A stretch of DNA of 64,000 bases from Kalmusia sp. IMI 367209 (taxonomy: Eukaryota; Ascomycota; Dothideomycetes; Pleosporales; Didymosphaeriaceae), in assembly GCA_027946365.1 (NCBI GenBank), contig JAPEUQ010000001.1:1364001-1428000 (forward strand). Reading direction: 5' to 3'. Positions within the stretch are counted from its first letter, which is position 1. Every line of letters begins with the position of its first letter. Below the pieces are notes generated by a model that worked only from the letters and a program-made list of their open reading frames with translations, searched no databases and was not told where the DNA came from. Positions 1 to 11,158 of the stretch are shown here, one piece after another. A program made the translations under genes and the position numbers.

Positions 1-501
1 TAATGCGTAGACTGAATAATCGCTACAACAAGACGATGATGGGACTCATTGGGCGCCTAACGATCTAAAACTTGTAACTACCTTTTTTATAGTCTCTACT
101 AAGATGCTTCGGGCCACCACGCCCTTACTAGGTTCACTTCTTGAACCCTTCCGCCCTTGCTGGGGTATCTGCTTGAGATCCTTCCGCCCTAGAGTAACGG
201 AGCTAAGCCTTCGAAAATCCGGATTGCTGCGGAGTTCCCTCCTCCTATGCGCTGTGATTGGCCTGCAATATTTCTCAGTGTTCAATTGGCGCTTCCCCGT
301 TACATCAACTCCTGCATCCAGCAATTATGATTCCATATCAACGCTAGGTCATGCGCGGTGAGTCATGTGATAGCGCGTATCCATGAGGTATATATGAATG
401 TAACGCGTCGGTGGTTAATTCATTCAACGCGCATCTCTTCAAATTAGCACGACGAAACAATTACAGACGTTTAAAACCGCACATCTTTGATTATTCCCGC
501 C
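1..501. other. Upstream region of the DUF2855 gene, no gene seen
   Basis: I see no convincing gene here; the short open frames on both strands lack family resemblance. A TATATAT stretch at 389-395, 107 bases before the ATG at 502, is a candidate core promoter element for the downstream gene. Confidence 0.4.
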
Positions 502-1734
502 ATGTCTTCCGAATACGCCCAGATCCAAGTTATCTCCCGAGATGACCACACTGAGCAGCACCTCATCCAGGTTCCACTACCTTCAACCCCTCTTGCCTCA
601 TCCTCAATTCGAGTACGACCTGCACTACTATCTTTAATCGTTAACACCCTCAGCTGCGCCAGCCATCCCGAGCGAAAGATTGGTTGGTGGGACGTTCACG
701 CTCTCCCGTCAACACTACAGGCGCCTTTCAACGACGATAGTAAATATGGTCGTATCGGAGTCTTTGGCTGGGCGGAAGTCATTCAGAGCACACTCGAGAG
801 CATCCCAGTGAATGCTCGCATCTATGGTTTCTTGCCTGTCGCTACGCTTCCTCTAGACCTTCAGCTCAAGTCCACAGAGGCTCCTGGCATCTACCGTGAA
901 ATAACCCCGTATCGCGCGACGGCCACGCGCATATACAACACTTTCGAAGTGCACACTGCTGCTGTGACTGGTTACAGTACTAGCCATGCCCTCGATGCTA
1001 TTGCGAAGCCGACGTTTCGACTCGGGTATCTCTTAGCTCGGTACACGTTCGATCAAACGCGGTGCCTTCACCCTGCTAGCCGAGACGCCGAGTGGACCCC
1101 CGCCGATGCCGATCTGACCGGTGCTATTGTCGTACTAGCTGCGGCAACTTCGAAGACAGCACTAAGCTTCGCGTATATGGTGAATCGTCCAGATCAAGTG
1201 GCCAAGCCAGCACAGGTCATCGCACTGACAAGCTCGGAGTCTGCATCGTTCGCCGCAGCTACCGGCTGGTATTCAGAGGTGGTTACATATAATGAGGCTA
1301 AGCGTGTAGCTAGACTAGGAACCAGCGGACGGAAGGTAGTGATCATCGACTTCGGAGCGCGTGAGAATTCCGCACAGCGAGTGCTCGATGCTGTGAGGGA
1401 GAGTGCGGCGAAGGTGCAATTCTTGATTGTCGGAGGAGAGCAGAAGAAGGATCCGATTAAATTTACGCCTGAGATGATAGAGGCCGCAACGCAGAATGGC
1501 ATTATTCTTGTCCACACAGGAATGATGATTGAATCGGCTGAGGCTATACTGGGTGAACAAGGCGAAGCCAAGCTCAACGAAGATTATGATAGGGTTTGGG
1601 GCGAGTTCAAGCAACATGGATTTCCGGGCATGAAGATTCATTCGGGCAACGGGCTTGAGGAATATGCCAGCACATATATGAAGATGTGTGATGGTGAAGT
1701 GAGTGCAGACACGAGTCACGTTTTTAATATGTAG
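502..1734 (+). CDS. DUF2855 family protein (dehydrogenase-like fold)
   Basis: Single-exon gene of 410 residues. The first ATG in the long frame is at 502; the frame opens a little further upstream but only with a TTG. The sequence matches the fungal and bacterial DUF2855 family: an N-terminal domain with a GWWDV motif, then a segment reading YGRIGVFGWAEV, then a central YNTFEV region, and a C-terminal Rossmann-like part with a strand-loop stretch KVVIIDFGARE. The family resembles the quinone oxidoreductase and medium-chain dehydrogenase fold, but no substrate is established and I cannot assign one. No signal peptide or membrane segment is evident, so it is probably cytosolic. It stands alone, followed by nearly 4 kb without a clear gene. 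Confidence 0.85.
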   Translation: MSSEYAQIQVISRDDHTEQHLIQVPLPSTPLASSSIRVRPALLSLIVNTLSCASHPERKIGWWDVHALPSTLQAPFNDDSKYGRIGVFGWAEVIQSTLESIPVNARIYGFLPVATLPLDLQLKSTEAPGIYREITPYRATATRIYNTFEVHTAAVTGYSTSHALDAIAKPTFRLGYLLARYTFDQTRCLHPASRDAEWTPADADLTGAIVVLAAATSKTALSFAYMVNRPDQVAKPAQVIALTSSESASFAAATGWYSEVVTYNEAKRVARLGTSGRKVVIIDFGARENSAQRVLDAVRESAAKVQFLIVGGEQKKDPIKFTPEMIEAATQNGIILVHTGMMIESAEAILGEQGEAKLNEDYDRVWGEFKQHGFPGMKIHSGNGLEEYASTYMKMCDGEVSADTSHVFNM

Positions 1735-4524
1735 ACGGAAATTTCGGAATCTTTTGCAGTATACGTATTCAGCAAAAATGCAACAATTTATTATAACATA
1801 CCAAGTATCAGAGTGTGAATGGCACCGTAGAGGGTCTATCTGCCTCTTATCGTCATGTATATCATTTTGTCTATGACATGGGTGAGCTTATTTGCATATA
1901 TCATCCTTACGGCGTCTCAATGAGGGCGATAAGCGGTTTCCTTGTTGGGCCATCATAGCAGGTGCCCCTTGCAACCGCATGTTGTTCGCCATGACTCATG
2001 ATCGTCGCTCCAGAAATTGTCTGCGCCATTTGCAGATATTCGCTTCCGAAGTCTCTTTTCGAGAACAGATGACCTTGAATCACTGCGTCATCTCGCGAAA
2101 AATGCTTGCTAAGCCCTTGGCGACCAGCTCTTGTAGCTTTTGTTCTTCTTAGCTTGTTTGAGACACACTTCTTTCACAGGAGCTGCCTCTATCAGCAAAG
2201 GCTACAGTTATATCATAGTAATGTATTACTTTGCACGCTGCTGCAGGTTTAGGCTTTCTGGTGGCCTTAGTCGATCTAAAGAAGTAAAATTAATTAATGA
2301 AATGCTTCCAGCAATATAAATCTGGGAGGCGTCTCCTCGCCTCTCGAAAATTGTATCTCAAAGCAACTAATCCCAAAGGAGATATGATCTCCTACTTGAT
2401 AAATGACACAAATTTAGAGGTTGGTGTCAGGTGGTTCTTTCGGTTGGGCGTTAGCTTATGGTTCGGTCTAGGCTTTCGTCTAGCTTAGGTCTTCCTTAGT
2501 TGTTTGTTTGGCGTCTTTCGCTGCGGCTTAGGTCTCTTTCGGTAAGCCGACTCATGCCTATTCGAGTCCTCGATCGTCCGCCTCGTCTTCCTCGTGTGCG
2601 AGCTTCTAGCAGATTCCCGTTGCCATGGACGTTCTGCGTTGCGAATTATATGCCAATAATCACCCTATTAAGGACCAATATGCCGCCAGCAGCACCGTCG
2701 CCTCAAATACAGTTGTCGAGAATAGTCCTAAAATTCTCCAGACAATGGCATTGGTCGGAGAGAACGCTTTGTAGGATAAACGGAGACCCCGAAAGCGATA
2801 TTCAAGTCTTATTTATCGAATTGAGTATTGCCATCGATGGCGTAAATTCGATACCCACGAATTCTACAGGCTGAACGTGGATTGGTGAAGTCGCTCCGCG
2901 CAGAGCGCGGGTACCAACATGACCTAGGGAGTTCAATTGTGTGAGAGCATAATCATGGCATGTAAGAGCTGGAAGTGCATCGGCACTTGAGCCTAGGAGA
3001 ACGAATAGAACGAACGATGAAATTCGGCGTAATCCGAAAAATAGTTCGCCAAGGCGAGCGACCGTTCAAGCAAACGAAGTAAGATTGAAATGAATAGTAA
3101 TGAAGGAGACGATGATAACGCACTGAAGACAGTAGCAAAGCGTATATGTTGATGTATTTACCTATTATCTATATGTTCGACCCCGAAAGTGTTAGTCCAA
3201 TTTAGAAATCAAATAAAACGGAGAACGTTGTCCAATTTCTATGCCCAACATAGGCAAGCAGCTTTTGAGTATTACTGTCCCATACTCTGATATATTTCTC
3301 TGAAGCTTTTTTGCAGAAGAGATTGGGACAACTAGGTTCAGGCATAGCTTAGACAAAGGTACAGCCTGCTTGTCTGTCTAGTACGTGTTGGGGACATACA
3401 ATGTTTGACGGTGCGTGTAATCACGATTTCATCTTTGACAAAACATGCTGACCAAATAGAGCTTCACGTCGCAAATTATGATGGATGTGGTCACCCGTAA
3501 ATGGATCCAGTATAGAATAAGATGTTCTTTCATGAAACAACCATGAAAACCCGGTATTATGCACCTCTTTCCATTTTCTGACTCTTTGAATCTTTTAGAT
3601 TCATATTTGTGGATGTGAGCACGTGAGTATGGATACCAAGTTGGGCGAGGGGCGAAAGACGAAACGCGAAACGCGAAATTGGGAGTATATTGCAGCGTAC
3701 CAGTGCGTACAATACGTAGATCTTGCCCGTGATGAAGCTGTCAGTTTCTGTTTACCCCAATGCAGCTTCGAAAAGCATCAATTAGAAGTGCTATATTTGT
3801 ACTAGTCTATCCGCAACAATTGAGTTCAACTCTGCATAAGAATTGAAGCAAGTCTGTACAAGCTTACGCCGTGGAAAAATTGAAAGAAGGGAATGATACC
3901 ATCCACGAGAATATGACAGCTAGAATCTAGGTAACAATGATTTCCGAACTTAAGGATTTGAGTTACTTTCAAAGAGATTATTCAACAAAGGATGGACCGT
4001 GAACGCACTCGCTAATTTCAAACAGCCGGTAATGCCAAGAGCAGACAGAATTAGTCTCCTCGCATGTCATTAGCTTCTGAGAGCTGTGCCTCGGCATCTA
4101 ACCTTTAGTGCAACCGCTCTTCGTTCTACAGTTTACTAATCAATGTTTACTAACCTAGGGCCGGATTTGATTATTCGTCTCAGACCCGTAGTTCTCGAAA
4201 ATACTCGCAATCAACGAACATGACTTGTCTAGAGCGGACACCCTTACGCGCAAGGGAATTCTCAGTGGAATTCGGGATTATTATCAGGATGTCGCTGTAC
4301 CCACGCTCCTAATGCGGCCGACTTCAAGCACATTGATGCCGCTTCCCCTCCCTGTTGCGTCATTAGCTGCGCATTTGTAGGTGACGTGTTGATGTCTGGG
4401 CACAGTACGGAACAGAGCTGGAAGATTAGTGACCTGGTGAGTAGCGCTGTTCATAGCGGCCTCTTTTTCGAACGAGGATTAACGAGATAGATGATGCCCC
4501 TCAAGGTATGATAAGATTTGTTGG

Positions 4525-4550
4525 AAATGAGAACTTGTTTGTTCTCATTT
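4525..4550. repeat. Perfect 10-base inverted repeat with 6-base loop
   Basis: The left arm AAATGAGAAC (4525-4534) and the right arm GTTCTCATTT (4541-4550) are exact reverse complements around the loop TTGTTT. It lies in an AT-rich gene-poor stretch. It may be a MITE fragment or a chance hairpin; no flanking target-site duplication was recognised. Confidence 0.5.
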
Positions 4551-5535
4551 TCTGTTATTTTACGACAGATTATGTCATAAGATATAAATCCCCAAATGAT
4601 CAAAAAATAAGATCATGGATAGTGTACTTCCTCTGAAAAATTACCTGGACGTCGTCTGACTAAGATACTTCCAGATACTAGCATGTCGGCTCATCTGAAG
4701 ATAAACGTTAACCTAAGCGAATCTATATAGTTCCTGGAATGCATCGTTTGATCATTCTATGATCATAATGTGGTCATAATTATATCCTTTTCATTGAGTA
4801 AGAGTTTTCGTTATATCCTAATAGAGCTCGTAAACTCAATACAGGCGCTGCTACGTGCGAAGATGGTAATTGCATATCGATGAATGATAAAAGTTCGAGG
4901 CCCTACTGAAAAGTCTTCGATGAGTGTTGCGCAGTAGGACCGACCAAGTCGCGGGTAATTCTCTTATCTTTAGGAATATCCGAAGTGTTGCCGGGCTGGT
5001 CTTTCATCAAATCATCTCCGGTTCACGGCCAAAAGTTCAGCCGGTTTCTGTGCTCTTGAAGGTAACCATTACACCGAGTTTAGTAAATGTAATCTCCGTC
5101 ACGGGGTGTCTCACCAAATGTCAAATGACAACGTTACATGACGTGGTGTTTCTACAGCTTATTACAGCACAATTGTTTCTTTGACAAAAACGCTAGACTT
5201 GCTGATTTTTAACCAATGATGGGAAGAACCACATCGATTCTTCGCGTATCCTCGAAGGGTATTATCAGTGGCGATTGCGAATCGTATTAGGTAGAAACTT
5301 TTTTAGTTCACTAATCAACTACGAGTATGTACCATCGCTCTGCAAGCTAGTATTAGCGAAGCTAAGCTAGAAGCTATGTCTTCGTTTGCGTATTCAATCA
5401 ATCTTGATATGCAAACTGTCCGAACCGGACGAGCGATCTTTAGCTCGCACCATCTCCGTCTAAAGCACTTGTGTAGCACTGAAATTCGATTAACTAATAC
5501 AAAAGCAGTGCTGATCCGGTTGTAAGGACTGCTAT

Positions 5536-5543
5536 TATAAAAG
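5536..5543 (+). promoter_or_regulatory. TATA box of the AflD-like reductase gene
   Basis: TATAAAAG lies 72 bases before the ATG at 5615, a typical TATA-to-start distance for a regulated fungal gene. Confidence 0.5.
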
Positions 5544-5614
5544 GAACTGTACTGCACGAGTCTTACAGTAATACCCATATCAACATTCCTCAGTCGATAC
5601 ATCCAAACTTCACC

Positions 5615-6379
5615 ATGTCTTCAAATACGGCCTACCTCATCACCGGAGCTAATCGCGGAATTGGAAAAGGCTTCACGACAAGTCTTCTACAGCGGCCAAA
5701 TACAACCGTTATCGCCGCGGTCCGAGATGTCGCCAAGTCTGCTCCCGCTCTCAATATTCTCCCTAAGGCAGCCGGCTCTAAGCTCATCATCGTCAAGCTT
5801 GACTCGCAATCCGAATCCGACGCCAAGAATGCGGTTTCGGAACTTAAAGAGGAGCATGGAATAAACTCTCTTGAATTCGTCATTGCCAATGCCGGAATCT
5901 CCCACTCGGGTGCTCCGGTCGCTGAAAATTCGAGCGATGCCCTTCGGGATCATTTCAACACGAACACAATTGGACCAGTACTTCTTTTTCAAGCTGTCAA
6001 ACCATTGCTCCAAGCCAGCAAGAGTGGAAGCCCCGTCTTCCTTGCTATATCGACCGTGATTGGTAGTATGGGAGCTCAGGAAGCGCTGGCTGGTTTCCCA
6101 GCCAAGTTTAGCCCTTACGGGGCCAGCAAAGCGGCTCTGAACTGGCTGATCAGGAGAATCCACCTGGAAGAACCATGGCTGACGGCGTATGTGACGCACC
6201 CTGGTTTAGTTTTGACGGACATGGCTTCAAGTGTTGCAGACTCAGGTGTTGATCCGGTAGCTTTGGGGGCTATTACTGTCGAAGTCAGTGTTAATGGTAT
6301 GCTGAAGACCATCGATTACGCTTCAAGGGAGACTAGTGGTACCTTCCAAAACTATGATGGCACCACATTACCCTGGTGA
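5615..6379 (+). CDS. Short-chain dehydrogenase/reductase, norsolorinic acid ketoreductase (AflD)-like
   Basis: Single exon, 254 residues, the usual length for a classical SDR. The NADP-binding motif TGANRGIG is at residues 10-17, the structural NAG motif at 92-94, the catalytic Ser near 146 and the YGASK motif with Tyr168 and Lys172. The overall pattern (VIANAGIS, FNTNTIGP, YGASKAALNWLIRRIH, THPGLVLTDM) is that of the sniffer/AflD subgroup, which includes ketoreductases of aflatoxin-type and other secondary-metabolite pathways. The reaction is inferred as NADPH-dependent ketone reduction in the cytosol; the substrate is unknown. A TATA box lies 72 bases upstream. The next genes (hydrolase, GFA protein, FAD monooxygenase, Zn2Cys6 regulator) could belong to the same former metabolic locus, although no polyketide synthase is present. 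Confidence 0.85.
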   Translation: MSSNTAYLITGANRGIGKGFTTSLLQRPNTTVIAAVRDVAKSAPALNILPKAAGSKLIIVKLDSQSESDAKNAVSELKEEHGINSLEFVIANAGISHSGAPVAENSSDALRDHFNTNTIGPVLLFQAVKPLLQASKSGSPVFLAISTVIGSMGAQEALAGFPAKFSPYGASKAALNWLIRRIHLEEPWLTAYVTHPGLVLTDMASSVADSGVDPVALGAITVEVSVNGMLKTIDYASRETSGTFQNYDGTTLPW

Positions 6380-6686
6380 GCTATGCTTAGAGTAGTAAGA
6401 TGGTAGAAGGTGTAATCGAGTTCATATATCTTATATTAGCAAGCTATCATATATTATTAATGCAAGAAATTAGTACAATGAATGATCTAGTCGAAGCTAA
6501 GCACAGATGCTACCATATTAACAATCATGTAGAAACACTCCATCCATCCAGTCAGTTGTTGTGTAGTTGGGATAAGGATAGGCTGCTGCTACGATAAGAT
6601 CCACAAGTGGTCTAACAGCTCCATGGGCAGGGAATACACTGTATGCGAATCAGCTCAACTTTTCTTCAAGCATACAGCGCCATAGC
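6380..6686. other. Intergenic region between convergent genes
   Basis: About 300 bases separating the ends of the reductase and the hydrolase genes, which converge. Nothing beyond presumed 3' untranslated sequence is seen. Confidence 0.4.
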
Positions 6687-8542
6687 TTACATAGTGTCTG
6701 CTGTGAGCCCTGCCGTGTTTGTCTGATCAAGCCACTGTCTTGCCTCCTGCATGCTTGTCCTCTCATCTCCTGTGGCTGGATGCCAGATGTCGGCCTGAAA
6801 GGCAATCACAGGTGACGTGGCGGTGGGACATGCAAATGTGACAACGGCGTATGTGAAGTCTATCGCATGCGCTGCCTGTGGCTCCCACATGAACCAAGCT
6901 TGAAGAGTGGATGTTTTGTGCACAAAAGGATGCGTATCGCTTGTGGATCGTTAGCCTGAGAAGATGAGAAGAATGGTGTTGTCTGGAGGGGTAATCTACT
7001 TGAACGTCACCAGATTTGCATTCGGAATGGTCGACCAGTACGAGGCCGATATATCAGGCACTATCAGCTTTGCGCCAAGCTCGACATACAGCGGTGCTCC
7101 ACCTGTGTGGTCTCTATGGTGATGCGTTGGCTTCGTACAAGATCAGCTGCACGTGCAAAGTCTACAATACAGCTAAAAGCACGTACCCATAAGTGTGTTA
7201 TCGGCTTCTTCAGCGTCCGCCGAATCCATTCAATCACGCTCTTGCTATACTGCGGGGGCGCATCGCCTACGATGACTTCCTTTTCAAACTCAATGACTAA
7301 CTGTCTCACTCCAAGACTGTTATCATCCAGAATAAGCCAGTGCACCTTCGGTAGAGCTGGTACAGGGTTCTCGACGCGAAGAAAATCTTCCTCAAAGCCT
7401 CCTGCCCAAAGCATGTTTGAGCTGAACTCGGTGAGATGCCAGTCGCTCAGCCCGGGCACTTTATTTGGTCGAGCTTTTGGGGAATCACTTTGATTCGCAG
7501 GGAGGCCGTCAAAGAAAGAAGGCGGAAAGCGCGGGTTCACTGTCACATTTTGAATTACGAACTCTTCGAGCGGGGCGTTGAGGTTCTGGGATGTGTTATA
7601 GACAGTCTGGACATGTGTCGGGAACTTTAAGCCGGACGCAGTCATGTAGTCAGACAGGACAAGATCATTTGTCGAGGGCCCGTATATAGCATGCTCTTCG
7701 ATCGTTCGAATAATTTACGGGAGATGTGATGTTGAGTTGAATATCACAGTAAGGTTGAGCGTGTGATCGAAAACTAAGATCTACTTAGAGGGGATTGGGC
7801 AATATAGCGCAGCGAAGGGGCATAAAAGACTAACCAGCTGGCATCTGAACTCCACCCTTGAATTCAATCATGGTAGAGGAGCTGTTCGCGTTCGCTTTCA
7901 TGTGGCTAAGCAATTTTGGTGAGAGCATCTCGCCATGAAGCACGAGGTATTCCGCAAAGCCCGCCATGGGGTAGTCAGTAACGTATTCCTGCATATGTGC
8001 ATCCAAAGTATGCTCACCATCTGTATAACCCGTGGTGTACTCTGGCGGATACCAAATCTGGTTGTTGCCTTGCACAAAGCAGGCGAAGCCATCATCTCCG
8101 CCCTGCACGACAAGCGAGAAGTTGAATTTTTCGAGATGAGGCGAGCCCCAGATCCAGTACTCCGAGGGAATATAGGACCGATCTATGCGTTGCAAAAGTC
8201 TGTCGCCTGGAGGAAACCTGAATGAAACATCTTGCTGGCCAGTAATGGTGATAGAGGTATCCGCATGGTTCAGGTTGTAGCTTTGCATCAAGCTTCTCGA
8301 GCGATACAGCCTATAAGAGCATCAGTGGCTAGTGAATGGATTCAAGGCATATATCATTACTCAGGTGAATGGTATGTGACGCCTTGAAGGCTTTTTAATG
8401 CCTGCTCTCCACCAAGCGCTTCGAGTCCTTTTGCGATGAGCATCTCCGCCTGCTCGTCAAAGCCAGAGTCAAGGGCGCGTGCTCCCACAACAGAGAAAAG
8501 AAGTATCGAGCAAAGGGTCACCGAAGATACTATTCCAAACAT
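6687..8542 (-). pseudogene. Secreted metallo-beta-lactamase-fold hydrolase, interrupted by an in-frame stop
   Basis: Five exons can be traced: 8542-8361, 8310-7835, 7773-7187, 7130-7000 and 6939-6687; the summed length is exactly 543 codons, so the frame is kept throughout. The product starts with a hydrophobic signal peptide ending near ARALDS, followed by the N-terminal domain seen in fungal secreted MBL-fold proteins (EALGGEQALKSLQGVTYHSP, then SYNLNHADTS). The metal-binding motif THHHRDHTGG is formed across the 7186-7131 intron, a good H-x-H-x-D-H signature. At 7717-7715 a TAA falls inside the conserved stretch LP-stop-IIRTIEEH, where I expect a Tyr from memory of relatives. A weak 54-base intron (7747-7694, GTGATA...GAG) could remove it in frame, at the cost of 18 conserved residues. 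It is therefore probably a pseudogene, or else a sequencing error. Confidence 0.65.
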
Positions 8543-9919
8543 GTTTTCAAAGAAAGGTAGCCAGTTATCGTGCAGGTGCCACGTCTTGTCAGCGGCCGTC
8601 TACAGCTTTTTAATGATTTCAAGAGCGCATCTACAGCATTAAATTATTCAGTGCAAGAAAGATATGCTGCGAGATTCTTTATGCGCTAGCGCTCAGAAGG
8701 CGGTTATGATAATCTATTTTCAGTCATGGTTGCGAGGCTTACCGTTCCGCGGGGGATAATAACCTCCGCAGTTGTGTAAGACGGCGCTAGGTAGCGCCTC
8801 ATTACCTCCTCGAAGCTGACGATCTAGGACTATTGCCAAGACGGTTACGACCATCAGAGCTGATGACTGCTGCAACAGAAAAGCGATACAAAGTGTACGC
8901 TGCGAAATTACAGGCTGCGGATACCACCAACCTCCGATGGACGCCTCTGTGGAATTGCGTACACCAGCCCCGAGGTGCCTAAGATCTCTAGCGTTACATC
9001 AGCTAAGTTCCAAGAGTGGTGTATTTCGAAGATATAAGTATCGTCTACTCTGTCGTCGTCTGTCTAGCCAAACATATCGGTTTTCTATAAATCGTCCCTC
9101 ATTAGCGGATCTTGAATCCCGTTGCTTGTTTTATCATCGTTTTATCTATAATCTACAGCCTTTCATCACGCATGAACTGACTTTCTCGGCATTGTGTTAC
9201 GTGCCTACATTGATCCGGACTTCGCAAATTCAATGGAACCGGGCGATGCATCGATTGTGACTTACGGGTGAGTATCGCATTCCTTGACTTACAAGGCAAG
9301 GATGTATGCAAGCTAAGTATGTATAGTTGTACCCCTAGCTTGGCATTGTGAGTCTTAGGAACTATTTTTTACACGGTACTGCTCCCTTGCACAACGTGTA
9401 GATGTCTAAATATCGCTTTTGGTCTTTCTCGGTCATCTTATTGGTCTGTGCCATGGAGATCATCGGCTACGTTTTACGCATCCTCTCCTCTCGAGTCGAC
9501 CCTTACTCGTGCGATATAATTCATACTCATACAGTAAAGCCTATGTTAATCGTCTAATTAAGTCAGCCAGCTAGTAGGAATTAGGATGAATTAGATAACT
9601 CTTTTGGCATTATTCAAGGACGATTTCTACGCGGTATGGATACTCGCGGCATAGACGTGCTTGAAAAATTGAGCTAGTCCCTGGTTCATAGATCGCACTA
9701 CAAGGCCCTTGAAAGACAAGCCTAGAGATCAAGATAAGCTAACTTTGAATATGTTCCAGTTCCTCGCGCTCCCAGCATATTGCTTCTTGGGTATCGAGGG
9801 TGGCATAATGGTGGCCTTCTTGTGGATCTTGCTCGTTATGCTCTATACCATGCAGATTAGAAATAGCAAACCAGAAACTACCGAAATGATATTCCTCATA
9901 TATGCCGACCACAGAAAAG

Positions 9920-9957
9920 GCATACCGAGGTACACAAAGCATACCGAGGTACACAAA
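9920..9957. repeat. Two-copy tandem repeat of a 19-base unit
   Basis: The unit GCATACCGAGGTACACAAA occurs at 9920-9938 and again, identical, at 9939-9957. It is probably a recent slippage duplication; no function is implied. Confidence 0.8.
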
Positions 9958-10151
9958 AATGGCAGATTCCGCTCCTACTCGTATACCATATTGCGTGATA
10001 CTAAAACGTATTATATTCAAAGATCCGATAAGTCCTAAGTTTTATGATGTGCATTTAATTCCATGACTCCGAAGTTTTACGAGCTCACGTGATAACATAA
10101 TCACATGTTCGTAGCGGGGTCTCAGGCTGAGTCATGCACTGACGAAGCCAT

Positions 10152-10157
10152 TATAAA
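10152..10157 (+). promoter_or_regulatory. TATA box of the GFA-domain gene
   Basis: TATAAA lies 98 bases before the ATG at 10250, in a suitable position for a core promoter. Confidence 0.4.
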
Positions 10158-10249
10158 TGGTGCTCCTACCTTACCCTTCACACTGGGTACACTCATCATA
10201 CTTTCTCTAAACCTAAATATACAACACTCGATAATTACACTACATAAAT

Positions 10250-10932
10250 ATGGGTGATCCACCTGCTTCGAATGATGTCAAATCCCATTTCCCTGTGGCT
10301 GGATTAGCGAAGGATGGTTGGGCTAGTCAGACTAAAGCCACTGCAACATGCTTCTGCGGTACTGTGCAGTTGGAATTCGTAAGTATACGCTTAAGTCTCG
10401 TTTCTGCAAGCCACCGTGCACTTGCGAAAACCAAATGATGTCATGTATGCTCCATCCATTGTTCGCTCTGCCATATTGCGATTTGCTGTACTGGACCTGT
10501 TATCTTCTTTGTCTGACATCATCTCAAATATGGTAGCCAACCGAAGGACCCGGCCTCGTCAGCACATTTGTCTGCAATTGTACGGATTGCCGAAAAATCA
10601 CTGCGTCCATGTTCGCGACCAACTTCACTGTAGCGGACGACTATCTCGAACACAGGCGAGGTCGCGATAAGCTGAAGACCTTCAGCCAGTCACAAACCAT
10701 CGCTTCAGGCCACACAATGACTAACTATTTTTGCTTCACTTGCGGTACACTCATGTATCGTGTCAGCTCGGGTTTTCCGGGTGTAAGGTTCATGCGTGTT
10801 GGGACAGTGGACGATTTCCACCTGCACGAGACAAAGCTGAAACCACAAAAAGAAATCTTCACCAAGAATCGAGTCAGTTGGTTTGGAGGTGTAGAAGGTG
10901 CTCAGCAGTTACAAGGTCAAACAAGATCCTAG
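10250..10932 (+). CDS. GFA (glutathione-dependent formaldehyde-activating)/CENP-V domain protein
   Basis: Two exons, 10250-10378 and 10537-10932, joined in phase 0 over a 158-base GTAAGT...TAG intron, giving 174 residues. The GFA zinc pattern is clear: a CFCGTVQLEF segment at the end of exon 1, VCNCTDCRKITASMFATNF at the start of exon 2, and YFCFTCGTLMYRVSS further on, providing the paired cysteines that bind structural and catalytic zinc. Family members are small cytosolic proteins related to S-hydroxymethylglutathione synthase and CENP-V; most fungal ones have no proven substrate. In fungal metabolic clusters such proteins sometimes accompany reductases and oxygenases, which fits the neighbours, but a link is only inferred. 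The next gene downstream is on the other strand and is decayed. Confidence 0.85.
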
Positions 10933-11158
10933 TCTTGGCTTGAGGAAGGCTAGGATGTCAGTGACTCTTGGCTGTCTGAATTAGAGTGTTATAGGCTTAA
11001 AAAGACGCTTTCTGAAGTGAGGGTTTTTGGGCCCTCCTTTGGATGCATCTTCTCACCGCTGGAGTGCTAGATTTGTGAAGAAACGTGCTTTAGTGTAGCA
11101 TCGATTAATGAATAGCAATATCAATGACTTTTGACTACTGGCCGACCAAGCGTTGCAC

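Larger units (their letters stand above)
1735..5614. other. 3.9 kb gene-poor stretch with possible decayed coding remnants
   Basis: No intact gene is visible. On the minus strand around 1915-2155 all three frames give protein-like, Lys/Gln-rich stretches broken by stops, which suggests an old decayed element, but I cannot name a family. A perfect 10-base inverted repeat lies at 4525-4550. A TATAAAAG box at 5536-5543 belongs to the reductase gene that starts at 5615. The sequence around 4500-4900 is AT-rich with several GATCAT and TATGATCATA-like palindromic words. Confidence 0.4.
8543..10249. other. 1.7 kb intergenic region with a short tandem duplication
   Basis: No gene is supported. Open frames of about 107-109 codons at 8937-9260 and 9709-10038 show no family resemblance and no splice context. 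A 19-base unit is duplicated head to tail at 9920-9957. A TATAAA word at 10152-10157 is a candidate core promoter for the gene starting at 10250. Confidence 0.4.

Noticed and set aside
5687..6199. A 170-codon minus-strand frame inside the AflD-like reductase gene
   Set aside because: It is the antisense shadow of a clear SDR reading frame.
8937..9260. A 107-codon plus-strand open frame
   Set aside because: Composition looks random and no conserved motif is seen.
9709..10038. A 109-codon plus-strand open frame with a hydrophobic segment
   Set aside because: No family resemblance, a tandem duplication inside it, and no promoter or splice context; likely chance.
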